A stretch of DNA of 23,989 bases from Hypsibius dujardini (taxonomy: Eukaryota > Tardigrada > Eutardigrada > Parachela > Hypsibiidae): contig LRSR01009534.1 of the NCBI GenBank assembly GCA_001579985.1, forward strand, positions 1 through 23,989. The letters run 5' to 3'. The translations under genes were made by a program, and so were the position numbers. Below are positions 1-9,619 of this stretch, piece after piece. Position 1 is the first letter of the stretch; the number at the start of each line of letters is the position of its first letter. A model generated the notes under the pieces. It was given only the letters and a program-made list of their open reading frames with translations. It did not search any database and was not told where the DNA came from.

Positions 1-319
1 AATGGCTTGTCTAAACCAGCATTCGGCGCGTAGCAATTTCGTCCAACAATACCAAGGGTTTCCTGTTCTTCCAACAGCTTTTTGAGTTTTAGTCCGATTG
101 TTATTTATTTTTATAGAATATGAAACCTTGCGTGTTTTCCTTATTCAATAAGCATATTCAATATTCAATAAGTGATTCCGGAACAATATTTATGATTGTG
201 AAAATTAAAGTTAAAAATGTACATGCAAAATTAGCGAGAGCATTCAAAAAGGTTCCGTTTGCTTTTTCAAAAAGGTGATACGACCTGAGTTATTGATATT
301 GCTTGCTGTTTTCAAGTAG

Positions 320-457
320 TCAGATGGGCGGGCAAGACAATGTCTGTTTTTGGTTTTTTTTGTTGCACAAGCAGCACGTAGCGAATTGCCAGCTTTTGTA
401 CAATCTGTGAAAAATGCTTCCGGTAACCAGGACACGCTCAGAGCATGGAACCCACCA
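320..457 (+). CDS. Possible exon: hydrophobic leader plus LRR N-cap-like stretch
   Basis: Following a TTTTCAAGTAG acceptor an open frame encodes CLFLVFFVAQAARSELPAF, then VQSVKNASGNQDTLRAWNPP, and ends at a GTATGC donor. A short hydrophobic leader followed by L-x-A-F...S-G-N...L-x-x-W-N-P resembles the N-terminal cap of some leucine-rich-repeat proteins. There is no in-frame ATG. One lies at 324 in another frame, separated from this frame by a run of eight T, so an indel in the run is possible. No LRR exons were found downstream, so this is weak. Confidence 0.22.
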
Positions 458-2266
458 GTATGCGTGTTGGAGCGCGCGCATAAACCCTAGTGAAAATGAG
501 ATTTTTCAATCAGGAAAAATATATGACCCAACATAATACCTTTTATTTTTCTGCTGTAGGCCATATAAAATTTTATAGATCCTTATCAGTTTTAATGTAC
601 ATTTAAACATACTGATAAAATTCGTACGTTTTTTGTAAGGTTTTATAAATGCTTTTAAGTTGTTAGATTAGGCTCTGAAAATGATTAACATTTTTTAGCA
701 GGAAAAGATGACCAGTGGTCAATTGGCACGAGAACATATATACAACAAAACGAAATCATCAAATTGCTGCCACTGAATAATGGTTTAAGGTTTAACCAAT
801 AGTAAAAATGCTAAGGTACTAACCGTCAATTACTGTAGAGTACCGACCTATCCATGGTGCCTACGTCATCACACGGTAAAAAGCGACCGATTTGATTGAT
901 TGCAAAGATGCACAAACCACAAGACCGCCCGTGTCAATTGATTGATTGCGCAAGCAGTTCACAATTAAAGTTTTCATCCTTCTTTTTTGCGATCGATTCT
1001 TTGATTTGTGCTCGTTTGTTTGCATGTTTTTAGCATTTAAAAAAATGGGCCGTCGTAATTGCTACACCATAGATAAAAGAAATAGGACACTTGATCGATT
1101 GATGACTGATTGATATTTTTACAGCTCCGAAATTTTCGCTCAACGATTTGGAGAGAAACAAGCACTTGATTTATCGATTGAAGTGCAACAGTTGTTTTGG
1201 CCCACCGGGTCTGATTTACTGGGGGGTCCAAAAAGTACCACGGATGGGTCGGGACTCTACAGTATTATTACTTTTTCACGGGAAACGATAAAGCACTATT
1301 TAGTGATTTCACTTCAAAGAAACACGTTTTTCAGCACCTTTTATGGGAATATTATCACACCCCAGACGAAGAAGTTCTATTGTATGTGTAATGTGCGTGT
1401 TGGTGCATTGGTTAGTGCGTGCTCTACAGGATTCTTTGAGTTCTATTACTGCCAAGCACATTCTAGTTTATTTCTCAACGGCTTTTGTCCCAAAAACGGT
1501 GAGACGTTTTCCCAACGTAAACCAAACGTAAACGGGGCTGAACCAAGTCTCATAAAAGTATTTGAGCTTACAAATTTGTTTATCTAAGCGCTTAACTCGT
1601 CATTTAGGGTTATAAGGCCTTACAAAATAAATTTGAAATCCGCCTTACAAATGTCTTACTTATTAAGTAAGGAAGCAATACATTTTTTTATAGACATAAG
1701 ATTTTTTCTTTTGCCTAATGCTTACTAGGGAAGGCGTCAATGACAAAATTGCAAATGGCACGAATCAAGTTAAATAATTTTACTTTCGAATGAGTGGTAA
1801 CCCAGTTTCGTGCGCACAGCGGTCACGTACACGCGTCAGCTCAAACGTTTCCCAGAAGTAATTACGAACCCGACAAACTGTAATGGGCTAAAACAGTCGA
1901 ACTGAACAGTAATTTTAATTCAGCATACAATTTAAAATGACTAAAAGAGGTCGTTCTTTTTTTATAGATCCCAAAGGCCTATTTAAATAGTTAAATATGA
2001 TCCCACATTCAATTTTTATTTTTATTTAAATTCGGGGAAAATACTGAAACACATGTGAGCTGTTTACGAGGACGGTATATGAAGACGACTTAAATCTTAC
2101 CATAAGATCTGGAGAAGATGTATGGGACAGTCCCGTTCGGCCATTTAAATGCCTCATTATTGACTGCATTGCTCCCCACAAACTTTAAAAGTATGGCCAA
2201 AATATTAGTTATTATTCCGACTGTCAAGCGTTTATGAGCCAGCAAAACTAACCTCTGACACATCAG
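458..2266. other. Spacer with no recognised gene
   Basis: AT-rich sequence. TTGATTGATTG-type motifs recur around 890-945. The open frame at 1183-1587 (plus) lacks motifs, and its Cys/Phe-rich composition looks like chance. I see nothing else except the inverted repeat at 1655. Confidence 0.5.
1655..1671. repeat. 17-bp inverted repeat
   Basis: CTTACTTA-T-TAAGTAAG, a perfect palindrome around one central base in an AT-rich spacer. No function is assigned. Confidence 0.8.
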
Positions 2267-2394
2267 AGCCAACTTCCACACCCCTGATGTCGCCTTCGAA
2301 GAACGTTGTATCGTTAGATTCTACTGGATCATTGGGCGGTTTTATCAGGAACGATGATTCGGGAAGCTTTGCTGCAAAGCCAAGCGATACTTAA
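2267..2394 (+). CDS. Possible terminal exon of a plus-strand gene
   Basis: Behind a good acceptor (ACCTCTGACACATCAG) an open frame reads MSPSKNVVSLDSTGSLGGF and then IRNDDSGSFAAKPSDT, ending in TAA at 2392-2394. The Ser/Asp/Gly-rich composition is typical of a cytoplasmic tail and unlike chance translation of this AT-rich DNA. No upstream exon with matching phase was found between the left edge and 2266. No family is recognised. The longer plus-strand frame at 2354-2749 overlaps it in another frame and is less convincing. Confidence 0.3.
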
Positions 2395-3062
2395 ACATGA
2401 TTTTACAGAAAAAGTATCAGACGGGATAAATTTTTACCCGGAGCCGCAGAACAACCACGGAAGAGAAAGTATGCGTAACAGAGATATATCAGCAAATCCA
2501 TCTTCAACAAACGCTCTGCGATGGTGTTTATTAACTCAGATGTTGGTAGCTTCCGACGGGGAGAAAAGAGAAAATTTTCAAAATCGAATATCCATGAGCA
2601 GTCGAATAATTCGCTTATGTTTCAGCAGCAGCGGATTTTTTTCAAAACCGGATTTCTTTGCCAACGCACTTAGAAATTTATTGAGTAATTTAAAACATGT
2701 TTGCGAAACTCGCAGTATTTACGAAACCGGTTTCCGCCTGCAAGGTTAGTGAATTTGCTAGAACTCACAGTACGAGGCAATCTTCATTGTTCCCCGGCTG
2801 CAATATATGCAGCACTGATGTCACGCAACAACATTTACTCAAGAAACGCCTCCGACAGATTGTTTTATGAGTATTGATTTACACGTAAAAATGAATGATT
2901 TTCCGAAATGGTCGAGAGCTACCGTTTAACAGGGTCTGAGCTATCCAAGTACGAATGTTAAATTTCTGTTGATCTAAGCTAGTCAATGATTTTTAACAAG
3001 CGTGTATCTCAGCATAAAACGTTAATGATGTCAAAGAAAAGGAAACAAACTAATTCATGATT
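2395..3062. other. Spacer with no recognised gene
   Basis: It holds the rest of a plus-strand frame (2354-2749, 131 codons with an ATG), whose protein shows no domain, and otherwise nothing recognisable before the end of the GH18 remnant. Confidence 0.5.
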
Positions 3063-3971
3063 TTAAACTCCAATTTTGGGAGGAGCGATATTCGGCTTTG
3101 CTTGCTCGTCTCGAATGACGTTCAGTAGCGGGTATTTCGGTCCACACGTTCCAGCAAAATCGTCGAGAGATACATCTTTCACGAACAGTCCGCCGAATCC
3201 ATTTCTGCTCACCCAAGCTGCCTGAATTGTAAAAAAAACAGAATAAATTTATTGCTTAGATGAAATTTTGAATAATCGTCTGCAATAGCAAGCGAACTCT
3301 TAAACTAACCTTGTCCCTGAGAGTCTGCTCGTCGTTGTAGCCAACCCACCAAGTTTTTGTGAACGCGTAGGAAGCGGCTATTCGTTGGTCGAACACCACC
3401 GTTGCATTGTCCTGCATTGTCCTGAATTTTGCATTGTCCTGAATTCAGCGATAAAACAACTGGGATTATGATATCCTTAATGTTTAACCACGAGTGGTCC
3501 ATAAAAGCAAAACCTCTGAAGGTCGAACTACAATTTCGCATTTTCGTTCCGGATTCATCAGACGAAGCAAATTTTTCGAAATAGAATATCTCAAATTATA
3601 ACTCAAGTAATTTCAAAGTTTGTCCAGTGAGTTTGTCCTGATTGCATGTCGAGAACGGATATTTATTTGCACTTCCTGCTTTTTAACTGGGTGACATTAT
3701 CGTCACTTACTACTTTCCTGGCAAACTTTGGAATTTTTTTTATCATCCTGTAATGAAATCTCTATAGTACTCTGGAATTCGTAAATTAGCCATGAGGCGT
3801 ACCCGTGTCGCTTGGTGAGGTTAGTGCTAAAATCAAACTCTGGATACTTCCGCTGGGGATGATGATGTATGTGCACAGGCTGGGATCCAAATTTTCGGCC
3901 GAGAATTTGGTAAGAAATCTGACGTCAGAAAAGTCGGCGTCTTCCGGATAAACGCAACCGCGATGAGGCAA
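3063..3971 (-). pseudogene. Truncated GH18 chitinase-like remnant
   Basis: The N-terminal exon (3803-3971) reads GCVYPEDADFSDVRF and then ENLDPSLCTYIIIPSG, the beta-1/beta-2 start of GH18 (compare L-D-P-x-L-C-T). The last exon (3063-3221) reads RNGFGGLFVKDVSLDDFAG and CGPKYPLLNVI and ends in TAA. It follows an 88-bp intron at the same place and phase as in the GH18 gene at 20501-23650. The penultimate exon is damaged: GFAFMDHSWL (3485-3514), the counterpart of GLPFYGHGWL, is in one frame, while FDQRIAASYAFTKTWWVGYN is in another (to 3310). The switch spans a direct repeat. The exons for the SVGG strand, the D-x-x-D-x-D-x-E loop and the Y-D-F strand are absent, and the 258 bp between the end of the N-terminal exon and the damaged exon cannot hold them intact. 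A short GT-AG-flanked piece near 3710-3748 may be a decayed leftover. No chitinase activity is possible. Confidence 0.75.
3404..3440. repeat. Threefold direct repeat GCATTGTCCT at the GH18 frame switch
   Basis: GCATTGTCCT occurs at 3404-3413 and 3414-3423 in tandem and again at 3431-3440, the last two each followed by GAATT. It sits exactly where the GH18 remnant changes reading frame and loses about 20 residues relative to its paralogue. This is consistent with slippage or a repeat-mediated deletion. Confidence 0.85.
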
Positions 3972-4980
3972 CTGGAAATGTGGATCTGTGACAGCTTGAA
4001 CAAATAAAAGCGATGTATGTATCTGATGAACTCCGGAACAATTAAGATCGGCTCAAAAAAATCTAAATTAGCGTACTTTTTGTTATATTGCCTCCCGTTG
4101 AACGGGATGGCCTCCCGTTAATGTCTGCGTTGAGTTGTTATCATTTTCTGCCTGCATTTGCACTTGAGATTGGAATGGTAACAGAGTACGGGTGGTCGAA
4201 TTGTTGGACTCGGCTTGAACATCGTGAGTAACGGCTGTAATTGATATTGAAAAGGCTTACTGCATACAGAAAAAAGAAAACAATAAAAGCGTACTCCACG
4301 GTATACTTTATACGGATCGAAGAATCCGGTATGAAACTCGGGAGCACATTTCTGCACTGTTTACTTCCTTACCTTGCAATGCCATACAAAATATTATAAT
4401 ATTCATCGAAATAGCTAGCATTTGACAAATCACGTTGTTTGTATCTTTATTTGTTCTGCAACGGCTCCAAAACTTAGTAAGTATCGTTATAAATTTTATT
4501 ATTTGCCTGGTCTGCTAAGATGATCATTAAGAACGGAGAAAGTGTTTTTAGCGAGCCCCCGGGCTGTCGTGAAAATGTCGACAATATTCGTCACTCGACA
4601 CCAATTGCGCAGCATTATAAAAACAGCTGAAACTCTGTCATGTTGCTTGCGACGAGTTTGATCGTCACACCAAAAAAACAGGTAATTAAGAGACGCATCG
4701 AACGTGTTATCAGAGTCGAGAAAGCAATTTCTGTCTCTTAATCGAGACTGATACGACATCGCTGTTACTCTGCTGAAAGTAAAGTAATGAATTCGTTTGT
4801 ACTTATGTAAGGTTGGCGTGTTTTCTAGAAACCGGTATACAAGAATTGATTTCTGCAGAAATCACAAATGTACTGCATATAGCACATATCACACACGTGG
4901 ACAAACAAAATTAGCAGGTTAGTGAACGGTTCTAGTCAGGACTGCATATTCCGCTTGTAGAGAGCAGCGACTGTTTCCAC
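3972..4980. other. Region between the GH18 and peroxidase remnants
   Basis: It might contain the first exon of the GH18 remnant. A hydrophobic frame around 4240-4310 on the minus strand (YAFIVFFFLYAVS) could be a leader, but I could not connect it by splice phase. The 86-codon frame at 4499-4759 (minus, ATG start) shows no family motif. Confidence 0.45.
4092..4119. repeat. Short hairpin and direct repeat around CTCCCGTT
   Basis: TCCCGTT-g-AACGGGA forms a perfect stem at 4093-4107, and the CTCCCGTT half recurs at 4112-4119. It sits just 5' of the GH18 remnant on that gene's strand. It may be a trace of a small inverted-repeat insertion. Confidence 0.6.
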
Positions 4981-7532
4981 TTATGCGCTCAGCCAGGGTC
5001 CCAGATCCATTGGTCTAATATCGGAGCACGACAGGCGTGAATTCCTGCAAAACAGAATATATAATTCTATAAACTACACGGTAAGTAAATTTTCCCGAGG
5101 GCTGAATTAGTGACAGCAGATGCACTCACGAGTCGGAGACTGTGCGAAATACGCTGGCCTGGATGGATTTTATTCCGGCAACGTTACTGCAGAGAACACT
5201 CGCGAAAGTGGTTTGCCGAATGGCATTGAGCTGATCTGAAAATGACCGGCCGAGATTATTATGATTGAAAGTGAAGTCTTATTGTCGACATATGCTAGAC
5301 TCTAATTGAAGCAGGCCAAACGTACCATCAGTGAGGCGTGACGGCAATGGATGATCATTTTCGTACCAAAACCGATCGCCTGAACGAAAACGTTGAAACT
5401 GCTCTCCGATTATGCAGCTAAAGGTAGGACCGATTATACCCCCGTTCACAGAAGCCTTTGCAATTCCCGCTGGGTACAGGTCAATGTCTTTCACACTTCT
5501 ACAAAATATAAAAACATGAATGGAGTGATGTCATCCAGCGGTAACAAACAAGTGACGAACTGCCAGTAATCGGTGCGTTTGTTCTTATTGAAGTTCATAG
5601 AATAACTTCTCTCTCAGCCTAATAATATTTTAACATATTTAGGAAGTAAAAACTCTTTGTTTTCTAATTGTTGAGCGGGGAAGCCAATCATTCTTGCTAC
5701 AGAGAAATCGCTTCTCGGTGGTCTCTGAAAGATTATTTGTTGCGATACGTCACTTTTAATGTATGGACAACGATCTAATACCTGGATTGAGCTGAAGCAG
5801 GGTTTATCTTTCGTCTGATCAAAGCAGAACATTCTATCGATCCCTGGCAGTAAAGTCTCTAGCGGCTTTTGGGGAAACGGAGTCGATACCAACATACCAC
5901 CTGAAATTTTCAAATCTACTCGTTAATTTTTGAATTTAATTCAGTCGAATTGTCCGAATATCTTTAGGTTAGTTTAATATGCAGTAGTTACCATACCGCC
6001 TTCAAATGAGCGCAAAGGGGGCAAACCGAAAAATGAGTCGTTTCCTTTTGTTCCGTAAACTGTTTTGAAATAGGCCAGATAATGGAAGTATATTCCCCTA
6101 CATTGAGTCGTTGCTCAATTTACAAATACTTTTCGAAAATTTACTTTGACTGCCGTCGATGTATGCCATCTGTTGATTAACCTGTTCACGATAGCCGAGG
6201 TTGCAGCTTGGGGAAGGACCCGAAGTGCTTCGAATGAACTCCATACACGTTTGCCCATGCCTCAAATACAGCCAAACAATCAAAATATAATAACAATATG
6301 ACGGCAAATATTAAAAGAAGTTTCTTACTGCGAGTAAAATGGGTCATCTTTGGGAATGTCGATTGCTTAAGAATTATAGCAGGGCGAATTATTATGTTTT
6401 GCTAAAAAGTAAATATTGATGTGCAAAAACCTACATGCGCAGAATGGGTTTATTTTGCTTATTTTGGAACAACAAGCAAAAGGAACCTTTCCATCTCCTT
6501 GCTGAGGTTTTGCGGTACTCTAAGTGTAACCAGAGGGCAAGGTAAATTCAGTAATTTGACTGTCAACATTGAATTAAAATATCATATACCGTATTTAGCC
6601 ACACGCACTCAGAAATTTAGAAAAGTTGAACAAGATTAAAAACCCGGTATATAATAAACAAATTTGAATGTAATATGGTCACAATATAAATCAAAAACAA
6701 AAGAATTCGGATTTCATCATTGCGGTAACCCAAAATTCCTGCGCATTTAAATTTTAATGGTCAGCAAAACATTTTTTTCAAATCACGAATAATTTATTGC
6801 TCATCTTGAAATGCCAGTTTAAGCTGTGCCGGTTTGAATTCGAACACACTTCAGATTTAAAAGGCGACGACTGATTAACATTGTTTGAGGGTAGCGTGAA
6901 AACGCTATCATTCTTACCATGATAGTCCAGGCAGAAGCCGGTCGCACTGTGGTGCCCACTAGGGTGGTGCTCACGAGTCGAGCGCTAGGAAGCGGCTGGT
7001 TTCTGGAGCTCCGTCTGGGTAAATTTTCTGATCGAAAATGCATAAATTGCGAATAAAGCTCAACTCACCGAATAACACTTGGTAATGTAGTGAACAGAAC
7101 TACGTCTAATTGGAGATTTTACAAGTGGAAAAATAATCGGGATCGAGACGCCTTACGAAAGTCGTGACCGCACTCCCTCTGTTTGGAAAGCAGATATTGT
7201 TGCATTTCCCAGAGTGAGTACGATATTTGCTTTTCGCGCATTGTTGCTGCGCGGGCGACGACTTAAGAAAATCTGTAATCGGTACCACAGGTCTGTAAAG
7301 TGATTAAAAAACACGAAAATGTTAATAATAATGAACGAAGTTCACTTTTCGATAAGGTATTTAACACCAGACTCTTCAAAGTGTGCCTTACATTTCTTTG
7401 TCATCACAGACTGCAGTTTTCGTTTTTCTGCCAGGGGTCGCCTGGGCGGACGGCATAAGAAGATTTAAACTTGGCGGCAGGTCCATCTTTTTCAGCGATG
7501 CTCTGGCGTCTGAGGATTTTGCACCTGACATT
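4981..7532 (-). pseudogene. Animal haem peroxidase remnant with catalytic segments missing
   Basis: Twelve minus-strand exons are recognisable: 7392-7531, 7123-7292, 6918-7027, 6435-6501, 6329-6365, 6145-6260, 5997-6059, 5782-5900, 5635-5724, 5326-5498, 5130-5235 and 4981-5044. Diagnostic strings, in family order: KYRTHSGKCNN; LPSARLVSTTL; IPKDDPFYSQ; TCMEFIRS; NLGYREQVNQ; YIDGSQIYG; LPPLRSFEGG; ARMIG plus [50 protein letters not shown] then stop. About 400 residues remain of the usual ~550 or more. Three segments are absent: G-Q-F-L-D-H-D (distal His), R-E-H-N-R (catalytic Arg), and the stretch with F-R-F-G-H (proximal His) and Q-R-G-R-D-H-G. The exon at 5635-5724 reads on to a TGA at 5614-5616, and its donor phase does not fit the next exon. 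A TAA also forms across the 7123/7027 junction in the best model. The family oxidises substrates with peroxide in the extracellular space, and this copy should not. A first exon with a signal peptide may lie upstream. Confidence 0.85.
6435..6501 (-). other. Short peroxidase exon following the missing distal-His segment
   Basis: This 67-bp exon lies between a CCTCAG acceptor and a GTAGGT donor. It reads QGDGKVPFACCSKISKINPF plus CA, which fits the Cys-Cys region that follows the distal-His motif in animal peroxidases. Its phases match both neighbours (0 in, 1 out), so the transcript would stay in frame even though the F-L-D-H-D exon expected before it is not visible in the 416-bp intron. Confidence 0.6.
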
Positions 7533-9465
7533 CTGTTTCAAACAAAACATCAAAATTACTTTTAAATACGTGGAGACGAGCCAGACAACATCCAAGATAA
7601 ATATGGTCAGCAGTCAAATTGTAGAGTAAAACCGTACATTTTAGCGAAAAATAATTAGCGCAGTTGGTGGGAAAAAACATGGACAATCTTGAATTCCGTG
7701 AAACTTCTTTGAAAAACACCACAAAAATATTTAAACGTGCTATTCTTCTAATAACCTTAATTTAACAACTAAAAATTGTAGCATACAAGACAAAATATTT
7801 CTGCTTCTCAAAAACGTTCCTTTTCATTAGTAGCGTTCGATTTCTCTAAGAACTCGACCAATTCCACGCCTAAAATAGCGACGTCTTTCCACGTTTAGTA
7901 TAAGTCGTTAACTGGATTACCTAGGCACCCAATCGAACCGCCTCGACAAGTAATCCTGCTACGTGGTTCTACAGCTTCGCACGTTCATCAGTTAGGCAGA
8001 CCAATTTTGAAAAGTTCTACTGTCTGTTACAAATAAAATATGGAAATATTGAAAGCTCAAGTATTTTTATGATTGAGCGACCGGCAACAAAAAACGATAC
8101 AAACTTAAGCCTAGTGTGCAAGGAAGGGTCCATCGCGTGAGAAAAATATGTATCGGTCGAATACAGTTCCAAAAGACAAAAATCGTTAGAAATTAAAATA
8201 AGAACCGAACAGAAGACAGCACATATACAAAAGAAGCAGGAATACTTAAATGGTATAAGGAAATGGGATTGTGGACGGAAATATTTAAACAAGAACTCCC
8301 ATGCGTAATAAGGCAAGATTTTGAACATTTATAAAAATAACAAGCATTGACGCACTTGTCCAACAAAGGAAAATTATCGTTTTCCGAAAAAATTGAAGCT
8401 CTGCTATTTTGAAATAAATCCCGACAACTATTAGCGAACGATGCGCTGTTGTGTTTTTCTTCTTCTATGAGTTTTTATATGATAATTTCAATAAGAAATG
8501 TGTCTTTAGCCTTCTAACAATGTTTTTGTGCTTTATCTCGCTGGATTTTCAAATCAGAATCAAACCAAAACCAAGCCCTGAAATTTATACCAAATAAAAT
8601 CTGAACGGTATTTTTTCGTTTGATGCAACAATTAATTCTCTGAGACCGGTACCTGTGAACTGGGAGACGCGTTGGCCAAATAAAAAGTTTGTTTACGTTT
8701 CCGATCACACGGCCCGAGTTTTTACCCCGGTCGTACGTTTCGACCTATCATGCACACGTGCGTGCCAGTTGTAAAAATACGCTTTTGTTACGTGACTTCC
8801 GCTCCGTCTCCGCCGGAATCCGTTCCGCTTCCGCTTCTGGGGACCCCGTCCAAAGTGATCCGCGCCCATCTCGACATATCGGAGTTTGCCCATTGTAACT
8901 CTCCGTTGATCGATGATTTAATTACTTACTCCTTTTTTCTTTTCAAACTTCGATTGATTGATGAGTTGATAATTCTGCGTTTTACTAATCCGGTTATCCC
9001 GGTGCTATACAACTTGCGTAAATTTCTGATTCATACGCAAGTCGTATACGAGGGCGACATATCGAAATATTTTATTTCATTTGCATTTTTTTGTGGTTAT
9101 TTCGATTCTCCCGAGTAGCCAATTTCGATTTTTCGATATTATGATCCTGTGCGCTTCTTTTAATGCTTGAGAGGGGCTCCAAAAAAATTGGGAAGTGATT
9201 TAATGGTAACCTTGTCCAAGAATGAAAATTGATTTAGTCAAATAAATTCACGTGTCGTAAATTTTGCCCTGGAAAGTCCGGAGAAGTCGTCTTTTGCTTT
9301 TTCATCGCTGTTTACCGCAAATTGAAAGTAACTTCAGGATTTGCTGAAGAAAATGTCAGCCGGTTGATAAGATCATTCTGTTTTAGTGATAAGAGATCGT
9401 ATAAAATGGGAGAAGACATAAAAAAGGATGTGGTTTTAGACTTCTCGTTTTGGCACTCCCATCAA
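7533..9465. other. Spacer upstream of the peroxidase remnant
   Basis: A peroxidase leader exon may lie here, since an acceptor-like TGAAACAG directly precedes the first ATG at 7531, but none was identified. A frame at 8017-8328 (minus) contains a hydrophobic run without other support. A locally GC-richer patch at about 8740-8890 carries a 122-codon plus-strand frame (8750-9118) of unknown meaning. Confidence 0.45.
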
Positions 9466-9611
9466 CAGAGTCGTAACGAGCTCCGGGATAGGCTCCCGCA
9501 ATTGGTTGCGGGACCGCAACCACCCTATTTAAAAAAAATTGCGGAACCGCAACCTCAACTTTATTTTCGGTCCCGCAATTGCGGGACTGCGGGTGCCTCA
9601 TTACGGCCCTG
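9466..9611. mobile_element. Non-autonomous hAT-type MITE, 146 bp, with 8-bp target duplication
   Basis: The left end reads CAGAGTCGTAACGAG and the right end, reverse-complemented, CAGGGCCGTAATGAG (12 of 15 match). The CAGRG start is typical of hAT elements. The flanking 8-mers are CCCATCAA (9458-9465) and CCCATTAA (9612-9619), 7 of 8 identical, as expected for an aged 8-bp hAT target-site duplication. Inside are three related GC-rich inverted motifs: TCCCGCAA-ttgg-TTGCGGGA at 9494-9513, GCGGAACCGCAACC near 9541-9554, and a perfect 18-bp palindrome GTCCCGCAATTGCGGGAC at 9570-9587. Subterminal repeats of this kind often bind transposase. It has no coding capacity; the open frames crossing it are not genes. 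Confidence 0.85.
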
Positions 9612-9619
9612 CCCATTAA

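Noticed and set aside
1183-1587. 134-codon plus-strand frame
   Set aside because: No motif, odd composition and no splice borders. The overlapping 62-codon frame is equally unsupported.
2354-2749. 131-codon plus-strand frame with an ATG
   Set aside because: It overlaps, in another frame, a more protein-like terminal exon candidate (2267-2394) and shows no domain.
4499-4759. 86-codon minus-strand frame with an ATG between the two remnants
   Set aside because: No family motif, no signal peptide and no link to neighbouring exons.
8017-8328. Hydrophobic minus-strand frame that could be the peroxidase leader exon
   Set aside because: The hydrophobic run is too long and aromatic for a clear signal peptide, and no donor in the right phase joins it to the exon at 7392-7531.
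8750-9118. 122-codon plus-strand frame with an ATG, partly in a GC-richer patch
   Set aside because: No recognisable motif. The second half is AT-rich and hydrophobic like chance translation, and the opposite strand is also open over the GC-rich part.
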